Part shown: piece by piece, positions 45,498 to 53,980 of the stretch | Layout: the number at the start of each line of letters is the position of its first letter | Numbering within the stretch: position 1 is the stretch's first letter | Assembly (NCBI GenBank): GCA_965220855.1 | Contig: CBDCQY010000001.1 | Span: 2,790,001 to 2,854,000 of the forward strand | DNA: 64,000 nucleotides | Source of the DNA: Bin95 sp965220855 | Lineage (GTDB): Bacteria > Pseudomonadota > Alphaproteobacteria > Bin95 | Reading direction: 5' to 3' | The notes under the pieces: model-generated | The model's database searches: none | What the model saw: only the letters and a program-made list of their open reading frames with translations | What the model was told of the DNA's origin: nothing | Made by a program: the position numbers and the translations under genes

Positions 45498-47110
45498 GCG
45501 CGCCGCTGCTCGCCGTCGAGGAGCTCCGGGTCGATTTCCGGGGCCATGAGGGCGCGCTCCGCGCCGTCGATGGCGTCTCCTTCGACATCGCGCGCGGCGA
45601 GACGCTGGCGCTGGTCGGCGAGAGCGGGTCCGGCAAGTCGGTGACCGCGCTCTCGCTGCTGCAATTGCTGCCCTATCCGACCGCCTCGCACCCCTCGGGG
45701 CGCATCCGCTTCGATGGCGAGGAGCTGATGGGCGCGGGCGAGGCCGCCATGCGGCGCGTGCGCGGCAACCGCATCGCCATGATCTTCCAGGAGCCGATGA
45801 CCTCGCTCAACCCGCTGCACACGGTGGCGCGCCAGGTCGGCGAGACGCTGGGGCTGCATCGCGGCCTCTCGCGCGAGCGCGCGCGCGCCGAGACGCTCAA
45901 GCTCCTCCGCGAGGTCGGCATCCCGGACCCCGAGCAGCGGCTCGACAGCTACCCGCATCAGCTATCCGGCGGCCAGCGCCAGCGGGTGATGATCGCCATG
46001 GCGCTCGCCAACGAGCCGGACCTGCTGATCGCCGACGAGCCGACCACGGCGCTCGATGTGACCATCCAGGCCCAGATTCTGGACCTGCTGAAGCGCCTCC
46101 AGGCCGAGCGCGGCATGGCGATGCTGCTGATCACCCACAATCTCGCCATCGTGCGCAAGATGGCCGACCGGGTGTGCGTGATGACCGAGGGGCGGATCGT
46201 CGAGCGCGGCGGCCGCGACGATATTTTCGAGCGCGCCCGCCATCCCTATACCCGCCGTCTGCTGGCGGCCGAGCCGAAGGGCGCGCCGGCCCCGGCCCCG
46301 GCGGACGGGCGCGAATTGCTGCGCGCCGAGGAAGTGCGGGTGTGGTTTCCCGTGCGGCGCGGCGTGCTCCGCCGCACTGTCGGGCATATCAAGGCGGTGG
46401 ACGGCATTTCCTGCCTGATCCGCGAAGGCCGCACGGTGGGCGTGGTCGGCGAGAGCGGCTCCGGCAAGACCACGCTCGGCCTGGCGCTGCTGCGCCTGGA
46501 GCGCTCAAAGGGCGCGATCGCCTTCGACGGGCGCGCGATCCAGGACCGGGGCTGGAAGGCCTTGCGCCCGTTGCGGCGCGAGATGCAGATCGTCTTCCAG
46601 GACCCCTACGGCTCGCTCTCGCCCCGGCTGACCGTCGGCCAGATCGTCGGCGAGGGGCTGGCGGCGCACGGGCTCGGCGGCGATGCGGCCGGGCGTCGGC
46701 GGGCGGTCGAGGCGGCGCTGGAGGAGGTCGGGCTGGAGGCCGCCATGGCGGCGCGCTATCCGCACGAATTCTCCGGCGGCCAGCGCCAGCGCATCGCGAT
46801 CGCGCGCGCCATGGTGCTGAAGCCGCGCTTCGTGGTGCTGGACGAGCCGACCTCGGCGCTCGACATGTCGGTGCAGGCCCAGATCGTCGATCTGCTGCGC
46901 GACCTGCAGGCCCGCCACCGGCTGGCCTATCTGTTCATCAGCCACGACCTCAAGGTGGTGCGGGCGCTCGCCGACGAGCTGATCGTGATGCGCGACGGCA
47001 AGGTGGTGGAGCAGGGCCCGGCCGAGACCGTCTTCGCCGCCCCGGCCCACGACTACACCCGAGCCCTCCTCGCCGCCGCCTTCGACCTGGAGGCCCGTGG
47101 CGACGGCTGA
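45494..47110 (+). CDS. yejF: microcin C/peptide ABC transporter ATPase (two domains)
   Basis: The 538-residue ATPase contains two nucleotide-binding domains that energise YejBE. Domain 1 has GESGSGKSVTALSLL near residue 42, LSGGQRQRVMIAMAL and LIADEPTTALDVTIQAQ. Domain 2 has GESGSGKTTLGLALL near 320, FSGGQRQRIAIARAM and VVLDEPTSALDMSVQAQ. All key residues are intact. The ATG overlaps the yejE stop by 4 nt. It is the last gene of the yej operon; no T-rich terminator follows, and an independent promoter for the next small gene lies 9 nt after its stop. Confidence 0.94.
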   Translation: MSAPLLAVEELRVDFRGHEGALRAVDGVSFDIARGETLALVGESGSGKSVTALSLLQLLPYPTASHPSGRIRFDGEELMGAGEAAMRRVRGNRIAMIFQEPMTSLNPLHTVARQVGETLGLHRGLSRERARAETLKLLREVGIPDPEQRLDSYPHQLSGGQRQRVMIAMALANEPDLLIADEPTTALDVTIQAQILDLLKRLQAERGMAMLLITHNLAIVRKMADRVCVMTEGRIVERGGRDDIFERARHPYTRRLLAAEPKGAPAPAPADGRELLRAEEVRVWFPVRRGVLRRTVGHIKAVDGISCLIREGRTVGVVGESGSGKTTLGLALLRLERSKGAIAFDGRAIQDRGWKALRPLRREMQIVFQDPYGSLSPRLTVGQIVGEGLAAHGLGGDAAGRRRAVEAALEEVGLEAAMAARYPHEFSGGQRQRIAIARAMVLKPRFVVLDEPTSALDMSVQAQIVDLLRDLQARHRLAYLFISHDLKVVRALADELIVMRDGKVVEQGPAETVFAAPAHDYTRALLAAAFDLEARGDG

Positions 47111-47118
47111 GTTTACGA

Positions 47119-47146
47119 TTGACGCGGGCGACTGTTGCGATATATC
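47119..47146 (+). promoter_or_regulatory. promoter ahead of the small antitoxin-like gene
   Basis: TTGACG (47119-47124), a 16-bp spacer and TATATC (47141-47146) form a promoter whose spacing and -10 box are the same as those of the Phd-PIN locus at 53667-53694. It directs transcription toward the gene at 47201. Confidence 0.55.
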
Positions 47147-47200
47147 CATATGTCCAGTCTTGTTTTGCTTGTTGCCGCCGCTGGCGGAGAGGTTGGATCG

Positions 47201-47380
47201 ATGCCATCTCCCGACGAGGGTCGGACGCCCGAAGCGCCACCGCCGAACCCGCCCCCCGCAATCGCCGAAACCCGGCCCGAGGACGTCTTCGGCTGCCTCG
47301 CCTTCGACGGCCCGCCGAAGTCGCTGGCGGAAATGCACGCCGCCGTCCTGGCCGAAGCCAGGCGGCGTGGCGCGGCTTGA
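47201..47380 (+). CDS. small protein with antitoxin-like C-terminus
   Basis: The 59-residue protein has a Pro-rich N-terminus (PSPDEGRTPEAPPPNPPPA) and a C-terminal part reading RPEDVFGCLAFDGPPKSLAEM followed by an Ala/Arg helix. That tail resembles the toxin-neutralising end of AbrB- or VapB-type antitoxins, but the DNA-binding N-terminal domain is missing and no toxin gene follows. GGAGAGG lies 9 nt before the ATG, and a promoter lies upstream. It may be a remodelled remnant of an antitoxin gene. An alternative ATG at 47150 would add a short hydrophobic leader. The 330 nt after it up to the autotransporter gene show no convincing gene. Confidence 0.45.
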   Translation: MPSPDEGRTPEAPPPNPPPAIAETRPEDVFGCLAFDGPPKSLAEMHAAVLAEARRRGAA

Positions 47381-47592
47381 GGTCGCGAGCTGGGAAGTGG
47401 CCTTCGACGGCATGGAGATTCGCCTGTGATCGCCACCGCGCCGCCGGCGCCGGGCCGTGCGGCAAGAGCGACGCGCCCGCCCTCGAAGAGGCCGCAACCG
47501 AAGCCACGCCTCCAGACTTCATCGGCCGGCGCATCGGCGCCCATCCCGGCGTCTGCTCCCGATGGCCCGGACCAACGGGTCGATCGCCCGGA

Positions 47593-47626
47593 AAAACATC
47601 ATAACAATATAAAAATATGATGTTTT
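47593..47626. repeat. AT-rich inverted repeat upstream of the autotransporter gene
   Basis: AAAACATCATA (47593-47603) and TATGATGTTTT (47616-47626) form a perfect 11-bp inverted repeat around a 12-nt A/T loop. It lies 87 nt before the chosen autotransporter start and stands out in this GC-rich region. A regulator binding site is the most likely role; it has no stem GC content for a normal terminator. Between 47381 and 47592 I see nothing that looks coding. Confidence 0.65.
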
Positions 47627-47712
47627 CGGGAACCTCGAAGGCGAGCGCAGAGAGGGTTGACACTGGCGTACGCTGCGGTTTCGATAGCGATTTCGGTTCG
47701 AGGATATGCGCC

Positions 47713-50700
47713 ATGAGCATGAGGATGACAGCTTTCCTGCGTCTCTTCCGCGCCTGTTTCTTCGCAAGCGGTCCGGTGCTGCTGTTCGGCGTAGCCTTGC
47801 TGATCGGAGGCGCGCAGACCGCCGGGGCGGGCACGCTGGTCTTTCATTTCTACGAAGAGGGCGCGAAATCTTTCGTCGTCCCTTCAGGAAGTCTGGATGT
47901 CTCTGGCTCGGATTTCAGTTTCAGGGGTGATTACAATTCTGCCGGAAAGACACGTTGGTATTTTGGAAGCTACCTCTATAGTGGAGTAACAAACTGGTGG
48001 ATTTCTCGAAATCATGCGCAAATAGATCAAAGAGAGTACTACATTCCTCCTGTAACGGTTTCCGGACGCTCCTCTTATACGGGCAAGGAGTCTATCTCGA
48101 TGGATGATAGGGGTTACCATTCGAATTTTCACTGGTCTCTGTATGAAAGTGGATCAAAAGGACGATTTTTGCTCGCAGACAAGAGGCATTATACGGGAGA
48201 TATCATCGATATGTCCGGCACGAGAGCGGAATTTGACGGCACATTGCTCAGCGCGCTGGAAGATGACGATTTCCACATCGAATTTACGTTCGGCGGCCAG
48301 AAGGTCGTTTACACGACGGGGCCTCCCAAGCCGGGCGGGTTCGCGGCGACCCCGGCCGACGGCGAGGTGACGCTCAGCTGGACAAATCCGTCCGACAGCC
48401 GAATCGAGAAATATCAGCTGCTGCTGAAAGCCCCCGACGGGAGCCTGGGCAGCTGGACGGATATCGAGGGCAGCGACGGGGACACCACCAGCCATACCGT
48501 CACCGGGCTGACCAACGGCGCTCTCTACGGCTTCCGCATCCGCGGGGTCGGGATCGTTCACGGCGTCGCATCGGAGGAGGCGCTTGCGAGGCTGGCAGTT
48601 CCCGACGCGGCCCCGACCTTTGGCGCGGAGACGATCGCCGACCGGAGCTATGCGCCGAACATATCGATCCCGGCGCTGCAGCTGCCGCAAGCCACGGGCG
48701 GCAACGGGGCGCTCAGCTACAGTCTCAGCCCGCTCCTTCCGGCGGGGCTGAGCCTCGACGCCTCCACACGGCAAATCACCGGAACGCCGACGGAAGCGCT
48801 GACAGCGACGACTTATGTCTGGAAGGTGTCGGACGCGGACGACAATGAGGCCGAGTCGGACACGGATATGCTGACCTTCGCCATCGGGGTCGGACCTCCG
48901 GTGGCGACGCTGGCGCTGGACCGGGCTTCGATTGCGGAGAACAGCGGCGTGGCGGTGGTGATGGCGCGCCTCGACCGCGCGTCGGACGCGCCGACGGTGG
49001 TGACCGTCTCGGCCGCGCCGGTCGCGCCGGCGGTGGCGGGCGACTTTACGCTGAGCGCCAACAGGGTGCTGACGATCCCGCCCGGGGCCACAGTCAGCAC
49101 CGGCGCGGTGGCGATCGTGGCGATCGACAATGACGCCGATGCGGCGGACAAGCAGATCAGGGTGTCGGGGTCGGCGACCAATGCGAACGGGGTGACAGGG
49201 CCGGGCGATGTCATGCTGACCATCGAGGACGACGATGCGCCGGTGATGACGCTGCTGCTGGAGCCGGCGTCGATCCCGGAGGATGGCGGCGTGGCGGCGG
49301 TGACGGCGCGCCTGGACCGCCCGTCGGACATGGCGACGGTGGTGACCGTCTCGGCTGCGCCGGTTTCGCCGGCGGCGGCGGGAGACTTCGCGCTGGGCGC
49401 GGACAGGGTGCTGACGATCCCGGCCGGACAGACCGTCAGCAGCGGCGCGGTGGCGATCGCGGCGGTCGATAACGCCGTCCAGGCCCCGGACAAGGCGATC
49501 GCCATCCGGGCGACGGCGACCGGCAGCCCGGGGATGAGCGACCCGGAAGCGGTGATGCTGACCATCACCGATGACGACGGGGTGAGTTCCGAGGCGCGCA
49601 AGCGGGTTGCGACGCGGGTGCTGGCGGAGGTCGGTCGCGCGGCCTTGGCCGGGGCGGTGGAGGTGCTCGGCCAACGCTTCGACGCCGCGCCTTGCGCTGC
49701 GGCGGCGAGGCCGGCGCTGGCGCTCGCCGGGTCGCGGGTCGGCGGCGGGTTGCGGCTTGCCGATGGCTCGCTGCGGGAGCGGCTCGACCGGCGGAGCCGC
49801 CGCCCGGCTTTTGTCGCCCGGACGCTGAAGGGCGCGGCGCTGCTGCGGGGCAGCGCCTTCTCGCTGCCGCTGGCGGCCTCGGGCGGGGCGTCGTCCGGCC
49901 CGGCCTGGTCGGTCTGGGGCCGGGGCGACTGGCGGAGCTTCGAGGGCGCAACCGGGGCGGGCCGCTATGACGGTTCGCAACGCGCCGGCTGGCTCGGGCT
50001 GGACGGCTGCCTCGGCGGGCGGTTCGCCGCCGGGCTTGCGCTCTCGCAGAGCGACGGCGAGAGCGACTATCGCCTCGACAGCGAGGAAGGGCGCGTCGAG
50101 ACCGCGTTGACCGCGCTCTGGCCCTATCTGCAACTGGGGATGAAGGGCGGCGGCCAGCTGCGTCTGGTGGCGGGCGCGGGCCGGGGCGAGGCGGAGCACC
50201 GCCCGGCGGCCGGAGCCGTGGAGCGGGCCGACCTCGCCATGCTGGCGGCCTCGGTGGGCGGTCGGCTGCCGGTGGCGCGCCGGGGCGCCTTCGCGCTTGC
50301 GGCGACCGGCCAGGCGAGCCTGACGCAGCTGGAGACCGACGATGCGCCGTCGGCCCCGTCGCTCGGCGGGCTGAAGGCGACCGGCTGGCGGCTCAGCGCC
50401 GGCCTGGAGGCGGCGCATGACGGCCTCGCGCTCGGCGCATCGGGCTGGCGGCTTCAGCCGCGCGGGGCGCTGGCGGTTCGCCAGGATGGCGGCGACGGGC
50501 TGGCGGGAGCCGGCGCGGAGCTTTCCGCCGGCGCGCGCCTGTCGCTGCCGGGCGGGCGCTTCGGCCTCGACGCGAGCGGCCACTGGCTGGCGCTGCACTC
50601 CGAGGACGAGGCGCGCGAATGGGGCGCGAGCCTGGAGGCGCGGCTGGCGCCGGGCGCTGGCGGGCGCGGCCTCTCGCTGGCCTTCGGCCCGCAATGGGGC

Positions 50701-50973
50701 GGGCAGCAGCGCGGCGCGCTCACGCGCGAGCGCCTGTTCGACGAGGCGCGCGACGACGACGCGCCGCAACGCCTCTCCCTGACGGCGCGCGCGGGCTACG
50801 GCTTCGCCACCGCCGGCGGCCTGCTGACGCCGTTTGCCGAATGGCGCCTGCCCGCCCGATACGCCGCCACCGGCCTCACCTTTACCACCCCAGGCGGCCT
50901 CACCGCCTTCCTCACCGCCGAACACCACGACCCCGACACCCGCCTCGGCATCGGCCTCCGCTTCCGATTCTGA
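47713..50973 (+). CDS. autotransporter with Fn3, Ig-like and Calx-beta passenger modules
   Basis: The 1086-residue protein has a signal peptide (about residues 1-40, ending GGAQTAGAG), a region of unknown fold (about 41-203), a fibronectin type III domain (about 204-295), an Ig-like domain of the He_PIG type (about 298-393), two Calx-beta-like repeats (about 395-507 and 508-623), a linker, and a C-terminal beta-barrel (about 728-1086) that ends LGIGLRFRF with the terminal phenylalanine needed for outer-membrane assembly. It should expose its passenger on the cell surface, for adhesion or matrix contact. I chose the ATG at 47713 because GAGGAT precedes it; the frame is open from 47617. The DNA for residues 56-200 is markedly AT-rich with rare codons (ATA, AGA, CGA), unlike the remainder. 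Confidence 0.85.
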   Translation: MSMRMTAFLRLFRACFFASGPVLLFGVALLIGGAQTAGAGTLVFHFYEEGAKSFVVPSGSLDVSGSDFSFRGDYNSAGKTRWYFGSYLYSGVTNWWISRNHAQIDQREYYIPPVTVSGRSSYTGKESISMDDRGYHSNFHWSLYESGSKGRFLLADKRHYTGDIIDMSGTRAEFDGTLLSALEDDDFHIEFTFGGQKVVYTTGPPKPGGFAATPADGEVTLSWTNPSDSRIEKYQLLLKAPDGSLGSWTDIEGSDGDTTSHTVTGLTNGALYGFRIRGVGIVHGVASEEALARLAVPDAAPTFGAETIADRSYAPNISIPALQLPQATGGNGALSYSLSPLLPAGLSLDASTRQITGTPTEALTATTYVWKVSDADDNEAESDTDMLTFAIGVGPPVATLALDRASIAENSGVAVVMARLDRASDAPTVVTVSAAPVAPAVAGDFTLSANRVLTIPPGATVSTGAVAIVAIDNDADAADKQIRVSGSATNANGVTGPGDVMLTIEDDDAPVMTLLLEPASIPEDGGVAAVTARLDRPSDMATVVTVSAAPVSPAAAGDFALGADRVLTIPAGQTVSSGAVAIAAVDNAVQAPDKAIAIRATATGSPGMSDPEAVMLTITDDDGVSSEARKRVATRVLAEVGRAALAGAVEVLGQRFDAAPCAAAARPALALAGSRVGGGLRLADGSLRERLDRRSRRPAFVARTLKGAALLRGSAFSLPLAASGGASSGPAWSVWGRGDWRSFEGATGAGRYDGSQRAGWLGLDGCLGGRFAAGLALSQSDGESDYRLDSEEGRVETALTALWPYLQLGMKGGGQLRLVAGAGRGEAEHRPAAGAVERADLAMLAASVGGRLPVARRGAFALAATGQASLTQLETDDAPSAPSLGGLKATGWRLSAGLEAAHDGLALGASGWRLQPRGALAVRQDGGDGLAGAGAELSAGARLSLPGGRFGLDASGHWLALHSEDEAREWGASLEARLAPGAGGRGLSLAFGPQWGGQQRGALTRERLFDEARDDDAPQRLSLTARAGYGFATAGGLLTPFAEWRLPARYAATGLTFTTPGGLTAFLTAEHHDPDTRLGIGLRFRF

Positions 50974-51056
50974 CCGGACGGAAGGAAGGCGCGCCGCCTC
51001 GACCGGCGTGGCGGCTTCTGCGAGACTGGCGCGGCGCCAAGAAGGAGGCAGAGCCG

Positions 51057-51473
51057 ATGACCGTTTCGACCGAAGACGCCGTGACCCGCCTCGCAGAGAC
51101 CGAGACCGTGTCCTTCGGACCCGGCTCCTTCTACAACCCGATCCTGCTCGGCGAGGAGGCCGGGCTGCCGGTCCGGGTGGGCATCCAGACCGCCGACCCC
51201 GGCTATGAGGCGGGGATGCACTCTCATCCCTATGTCGAGGTCCTGCATATTCTGGAGGGCGCGGCCGAGGTCTGGTTCGAGGATGGCGAGGCGGAGCGCA
51301 CGCGGCTCGAGGCGGGCGACACGGTGACGCTGCCGGCCGGACGCCGCCACAGCTTCGCGGTCGTCGGCGATGAGCGCATGCGGCTCATGGGCATCCATCT
51401 CAGCCCGAAGCGCGTCGTCGATTACCGCGACGGCCGCTCGGATGCGCGCGGCTATCCGGTCCAGGAGGGGTGA
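51057..51473 (+). CDS. cupin-domain protein
   Basis: The 138-residue protein is a single cupin. Motif 1 is GYEAGMHSHPYVEVLHILEGAAEVWFEDG (about residues 49-77), with HSH and E as metal ligands; motif 2 is LEAGDTVTLPAGRRHSFAVVGDE (about 84-106), supplying the last histidine. Such proteins may be small dioxygenases, isomerases or sensors. AGAAGGAGG lies before the ATG. Its stop overlaps the GTG start of the next gene, so the two are coupled. The 83-bp gap after the autotransporter shows no obvious terminator. Confidence 0.82.
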   Translation: MTVSTEDAVTRLAETETVSFGPGSFYNPILLGEEAGLPVRVGIQTADPGYEAGMHSHPYVEVLHILEGAAEVWFEDGEAERTRLEAGDTVTLPAGRRHSFAVVGDERMRLMGIHLSPKRVVDYRDGRSDARGYPVQEG

Positions 51474-52516
51474 TCGATGTCGCCGCCTGCGCCCGGCGCC
51501 TGATCCGGGGGCGGGAGGACCTGGACGGCCCGACCTATCCCGCCGACCTCTGGCGCGCGCTCGGCGCGGCCGGCCTGCTCGGCCTGACCGCGCCGGAGGC
51601 GCATGGCGGCGGCGGCCAGGACCTCGCCCGGCTGCGGGAGGCCTGCCGCGCGATGGCGCGCCATGGCCGCAGCCTGGGCGCCATGCTGGCCTGGAAGACG
51701 CATTGCACGCTCGTCCATTTCGCGCTTGTCCGGCTCGGCGACGCGGCCCAGCAGGCGGCCTGGCTGCCGCGCCTGGCGAGCGGCGAGATCGCGCTCGCCA
51801 CCGCGATCTCCGAGCCGGGCGCGGGCGCGCATCCCAAGCGCCTCGCCGCCCGCGCCCGGCGGACGCGCGACGGCTGGCGGCTCGACGGCGACAAGGCCTG
51901 GGTCACCAACGGCCCGATGGCCGGCCTCGTCATCGTGCTGGCGGTCACCGGCGAGGAGGCCGGACGCAAGCGCTTCGGAGCGTTTCTCACCCCGGCGGAC
52001 ACGCCCGGCCTGACGCAGACGGAGGCGGGCGCAGTCGATTTCCTGCGTCCGACCGGCCATTGCGGCCTTCGCCTCCGGGATGTCCGGCTGCCGGCCTCGG
52101 CTCGCCTCGCGCCGGATCGCGACATCTGGCAAGAGTTCGCCCGGCCGCTGCGCATGGTCGAGGACCTGCTCGGCCTCGGCGCGCGCCAGGGAGCGCTGGA
52201 GGCGCTGCTGGACGATGCGGCCGCGGCCGGCGTTGCGGATGAGCGCCTCGGCGAGTTCGCCGCGCGGCTGGTCTCCTTCGAGGCGCTGCTGGCGCTGGAG
52301 GGCCGCGACGGCGCCCGCCTGCTGGCGGCGAGGCGGCAGCAGCAGGACTTCCTCTGCGATTTCGAGACGCTGGAGCTGCCGCCGGACCCGGCGCGGGCGG
52401 CGCTGCTGCGCGACATGCGCGCGATGGACGGCGTGGCCGGCTCGATCCACCGCCAGCGGCTCGCCGCGCTCGGGCGCGAGGCGGGCGGAATTCCACCCGG
52501 CGGCGAAAGCGGATAG
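51470..52516 (+). CDS. acyl-CoA dehydrogenase-like protein, short form
   Basis: The 348-residue protein is related to acyl-CoA dehydrogenases, flavoenzymes that oxidise acyl-CoA thioesters. The N-terminal and middle domains are readable: LWRALGAAGLLGLTAPEAHGGGGQDL (about residues 27-52), LASGEIALATAISEPGAGAHPKRL (about 101-124) and the GDKAWVTNGP strand. The C-terminal helical domain is atypical. It lacks the usual R-x-x-x-I-x-E-G-T region that binds FAD and often supplies the base, and is about 30-40 residues shorter than normal. It may act on a non-CoA substrate, or be degraded. It starts at a GTG overlapping the cupin stop. Confidence 0.72.
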   Translation: MIDVAACARRLIRGREDLDGPTYPADLWRALGAAGLLGLTAPEAHGGGGQDLARLREACRAMARHGRSLGAMLAWKTHCTLVHFALVRLGDAAQQAAWLPRLASGEIALATAISEPGAGAHPKRLAARARRTRDGWRLDGDKAWVTNGPMAGLVIVLAVTGEEAGRKRFGAFLTPADTPGLTQTEAGAVDFLRPTGHCGLRLRDVRLPASARLAPDRDIWQEFARPLRMVEDLLGLGARQGALEALLDDAAAAGVADERLGEFAARLVSFEALLALEGRDGARLLAARRQQQDFLCDFETLELPPDPARAALLRDMRAMDGVAGSIHRQRLAALGREAGGIPPGGESG

Positions 52517-52558
52517 CCTCGCCCGCCGTCACGCGCCTTTTGGGGGAGGACGCCCGGA

Positions 52559-53656
52559 ATGAAGCTCGGCCTGTTTTCGATGCCTTTGCATCGCCCGGAG
52601 AAGCCCTTTCTGCAAACCCTGCAGGAGGATCGCGAGGCGGTGCTGCTGGCGGACCGGCTCGGCTACGCCGAGGCCTGGATCGGCGAGCATTTCACCACCA
52701 AGGTGGAGCAGATCACCTCGCCTCTGATCTTCCTCGCGACGCTGATCCAGGAGACCCGCGACATCCGGCTCGGCGCCGGCGTCGTCAATCTGCCGCATCA
52801 CCATCCGGTCGCCATCGCCAGCGAGGTGGCGATGTTCGACCAGCTTTCGGAAGGCCGCTTCCTGTTCGGCATCGGGCCGGGCGGGCTGGTGAGCGACGCG
52901 GAGATCTTCGGCCATCACGACATGGCCGAGCGCCAGAAGATGATGCTGGCGAACATCGACATCGTGCTGGAGCTCTGGCGCGGCGAGCCGCCCTACCGCT
53001 TCGAGACGCCCTGGTGGACCGTCGCCATCGACGAGGCGGTCTATCCGCAGCATGGCGTCGGCCTGATGGCCAAGCCCCGGCAGGACCCGCATCCGCCGAT
53101 CGCCATGGCGATGGTCTCGGCCAATTCGGGCTCGGCCGGCATGTGCGGCGGGCGGGGCTGGATTCCGATCTCGGCCAATTTCATCCCCTCGCGCGATGTC
53201 GCGACCCACTGGCCGCTCTATGCGGCGGCGGCCGAGGCGGCGGGACATGCGGCGGACCCCTCGATCTGGCGCGTGGCGCGCAATCTGCTGGTGGTCGACA
53301 GCGAGAGCCAGGCCGAGGATATCCTGGCCGACCCCGACGGCGTCTTCCACTTCTACTTCCGCTATCTGCGCAGCCTGCAGCGCCTGCCGGAGGTGCGCGC
53401 CGCCGACCCCTCGGCGGCCTCGCTCAACGCGCTGCTGGATGTGGAGGAGGCGGTGGCCGAGATTCCGATCTGCGGCACGGCCCCGGCGGTGCTCGACCGC
53501 CTGGTGGCGCTCCGCGAGGAGATCGGCCCGTTCGGCACGCTGCTGATCGGCATGCATGACTGGGAGGACCCCGAGCTCTGCCGCCGCTCCATGCGCCGCC
53601 TCGCCGAAGAGGTGCTCCCGCCCTTCGCGCAGCATTGCGAGGCGCTCGGCGGCTGA
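52559..53656 (+). CDS. luciferase-like (LLM class) flavin-dependent oxidoreductase
   Basis: The 365-residue protein has the bacterial-luciferase-like TIM barrel: MKLGLFSMPLHRPEK, DRLGYAEAWIGEHFTT (about residues 31-46), IRLGAGVVNLPHHHPVAIASEVAMFDQLSEGRFLFGIGPGG (about 79-119) and the late VLDRLVALREEIGPFGTLLIG. It resembles limonene or alkanal monooxygenases that use reduced flavin and oxygen. A partner flavin reductase is not adjacent. GGGGGAGG precedes the ATG. It follows the acyl-CoA dehydrogenase-like gene by 42 nt, suggesting one oxidative pathway with the cupin. Confidence 0.88.
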   Translation: MKLGLFSMPLHRPEKPFLQTLQEDREAVLLADRLGYAEAWIGEHFTTKVEQITSPLIFLATLIQETRDIRLGAGVVNLPHHHPVAIASEVAMFDQLSEGRFLFGIGPGGLVSDAEIFGHHDMAERQKMMLANIDIVLELWRGEPPYRFETPWWTVAIDEAVYPQHGVGLMAKPRQDPHPPIAMAMVSANSGSAGMCGGRGWIPISANFIPSRDVATHWPLYAAAAEAAGHAADPSIWRVARNLLVVDSESQAEDILADPDGVFHFYFRYLRSLQRLPEVRAADPSAASLNALLDVEEAVAEIPICGTAPAVLDRLVALREEIGPFGTLLIGMHDWEDPELCRRSMRRLAEEVLPPFAQHCEALGG

Positions 53657-53666
53657 GGCTCCGGCA

Positions 53667-53694
53667 TTGACATTGCCGGCGGTCTGGCTATATC
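53667..53694 (+). promoter_or_regulatory. promoter of the Phd-PIN toxin-antitoxin locus
   Basis: A perfect TTGACA (53667-53672), a 16-bp spacer and TATATC (53689-53694) lie 41 nt before the antitoxin ATG. Confidence 0.68.
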
Positions 53695-53734
53695 CTGGCG
53701 GTAATGTCTTTGTCGGATCGAGGTGAGCGGCCCC

Positions 53735-53980
53735 ATGCATGTCGTCAATGTGAACGAAGCCCGGACGCGGCTGTCGCAATTGCTGGCGCAGGTCGAGCGT
53801 GGCGAGGAGATCGTGATTGCGCGTCGAGGAAAGCCCGCGGCCCGGCTTGTGGCATGCAGGCTGGAGGGACGCCGGCAGCCCGGCATTTTCGAAGGCAGGT
53901 TCGATATTCCGGACAGCGGCCTTTTCGACCCGTTGCCGGAAGAGGAGCTCAGAGCCTGGGAAGGGCGCGGCGAGGAGTAG
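53735..53980 (+). CDS. Phd/YefM-type antitoxin
   Basis: The 81-residue protein starts HVVNVNEARTRLSQLLAQVERGEEIVIARRGKPAARLV, the standard Phd/YefM DNA-binding fold, and ends in an acidic and Pro-containing tail (FDIPDSGLFDPLPEEELRAWEGRGEE) suited to wrapping a PIN toxin. I prefer the ATG at 53735 because an AGGTGA ribosome-binding site lies 8 nt upstream; a GTG at 53723 would add four residues. A TTGACA / TATATC promoter precedes it. The toxin gene follows only after an unusual 156-nt gap. Confidence 0.88.
   Translation: MHVVNVNEARTRLSQLLAQVERGEEIVIARRGKPAARLVACRLEGRRQPGIFEGRFDIPDSGLFDPLPEEELRAWEGRGEE

Noticed and set aside
47593..47626. Terminator of the small gene at 47201
   Set aside because: The stem has only A/T-rich pairs and the distance to the gene end is over 200 nt; a binding site fits better.
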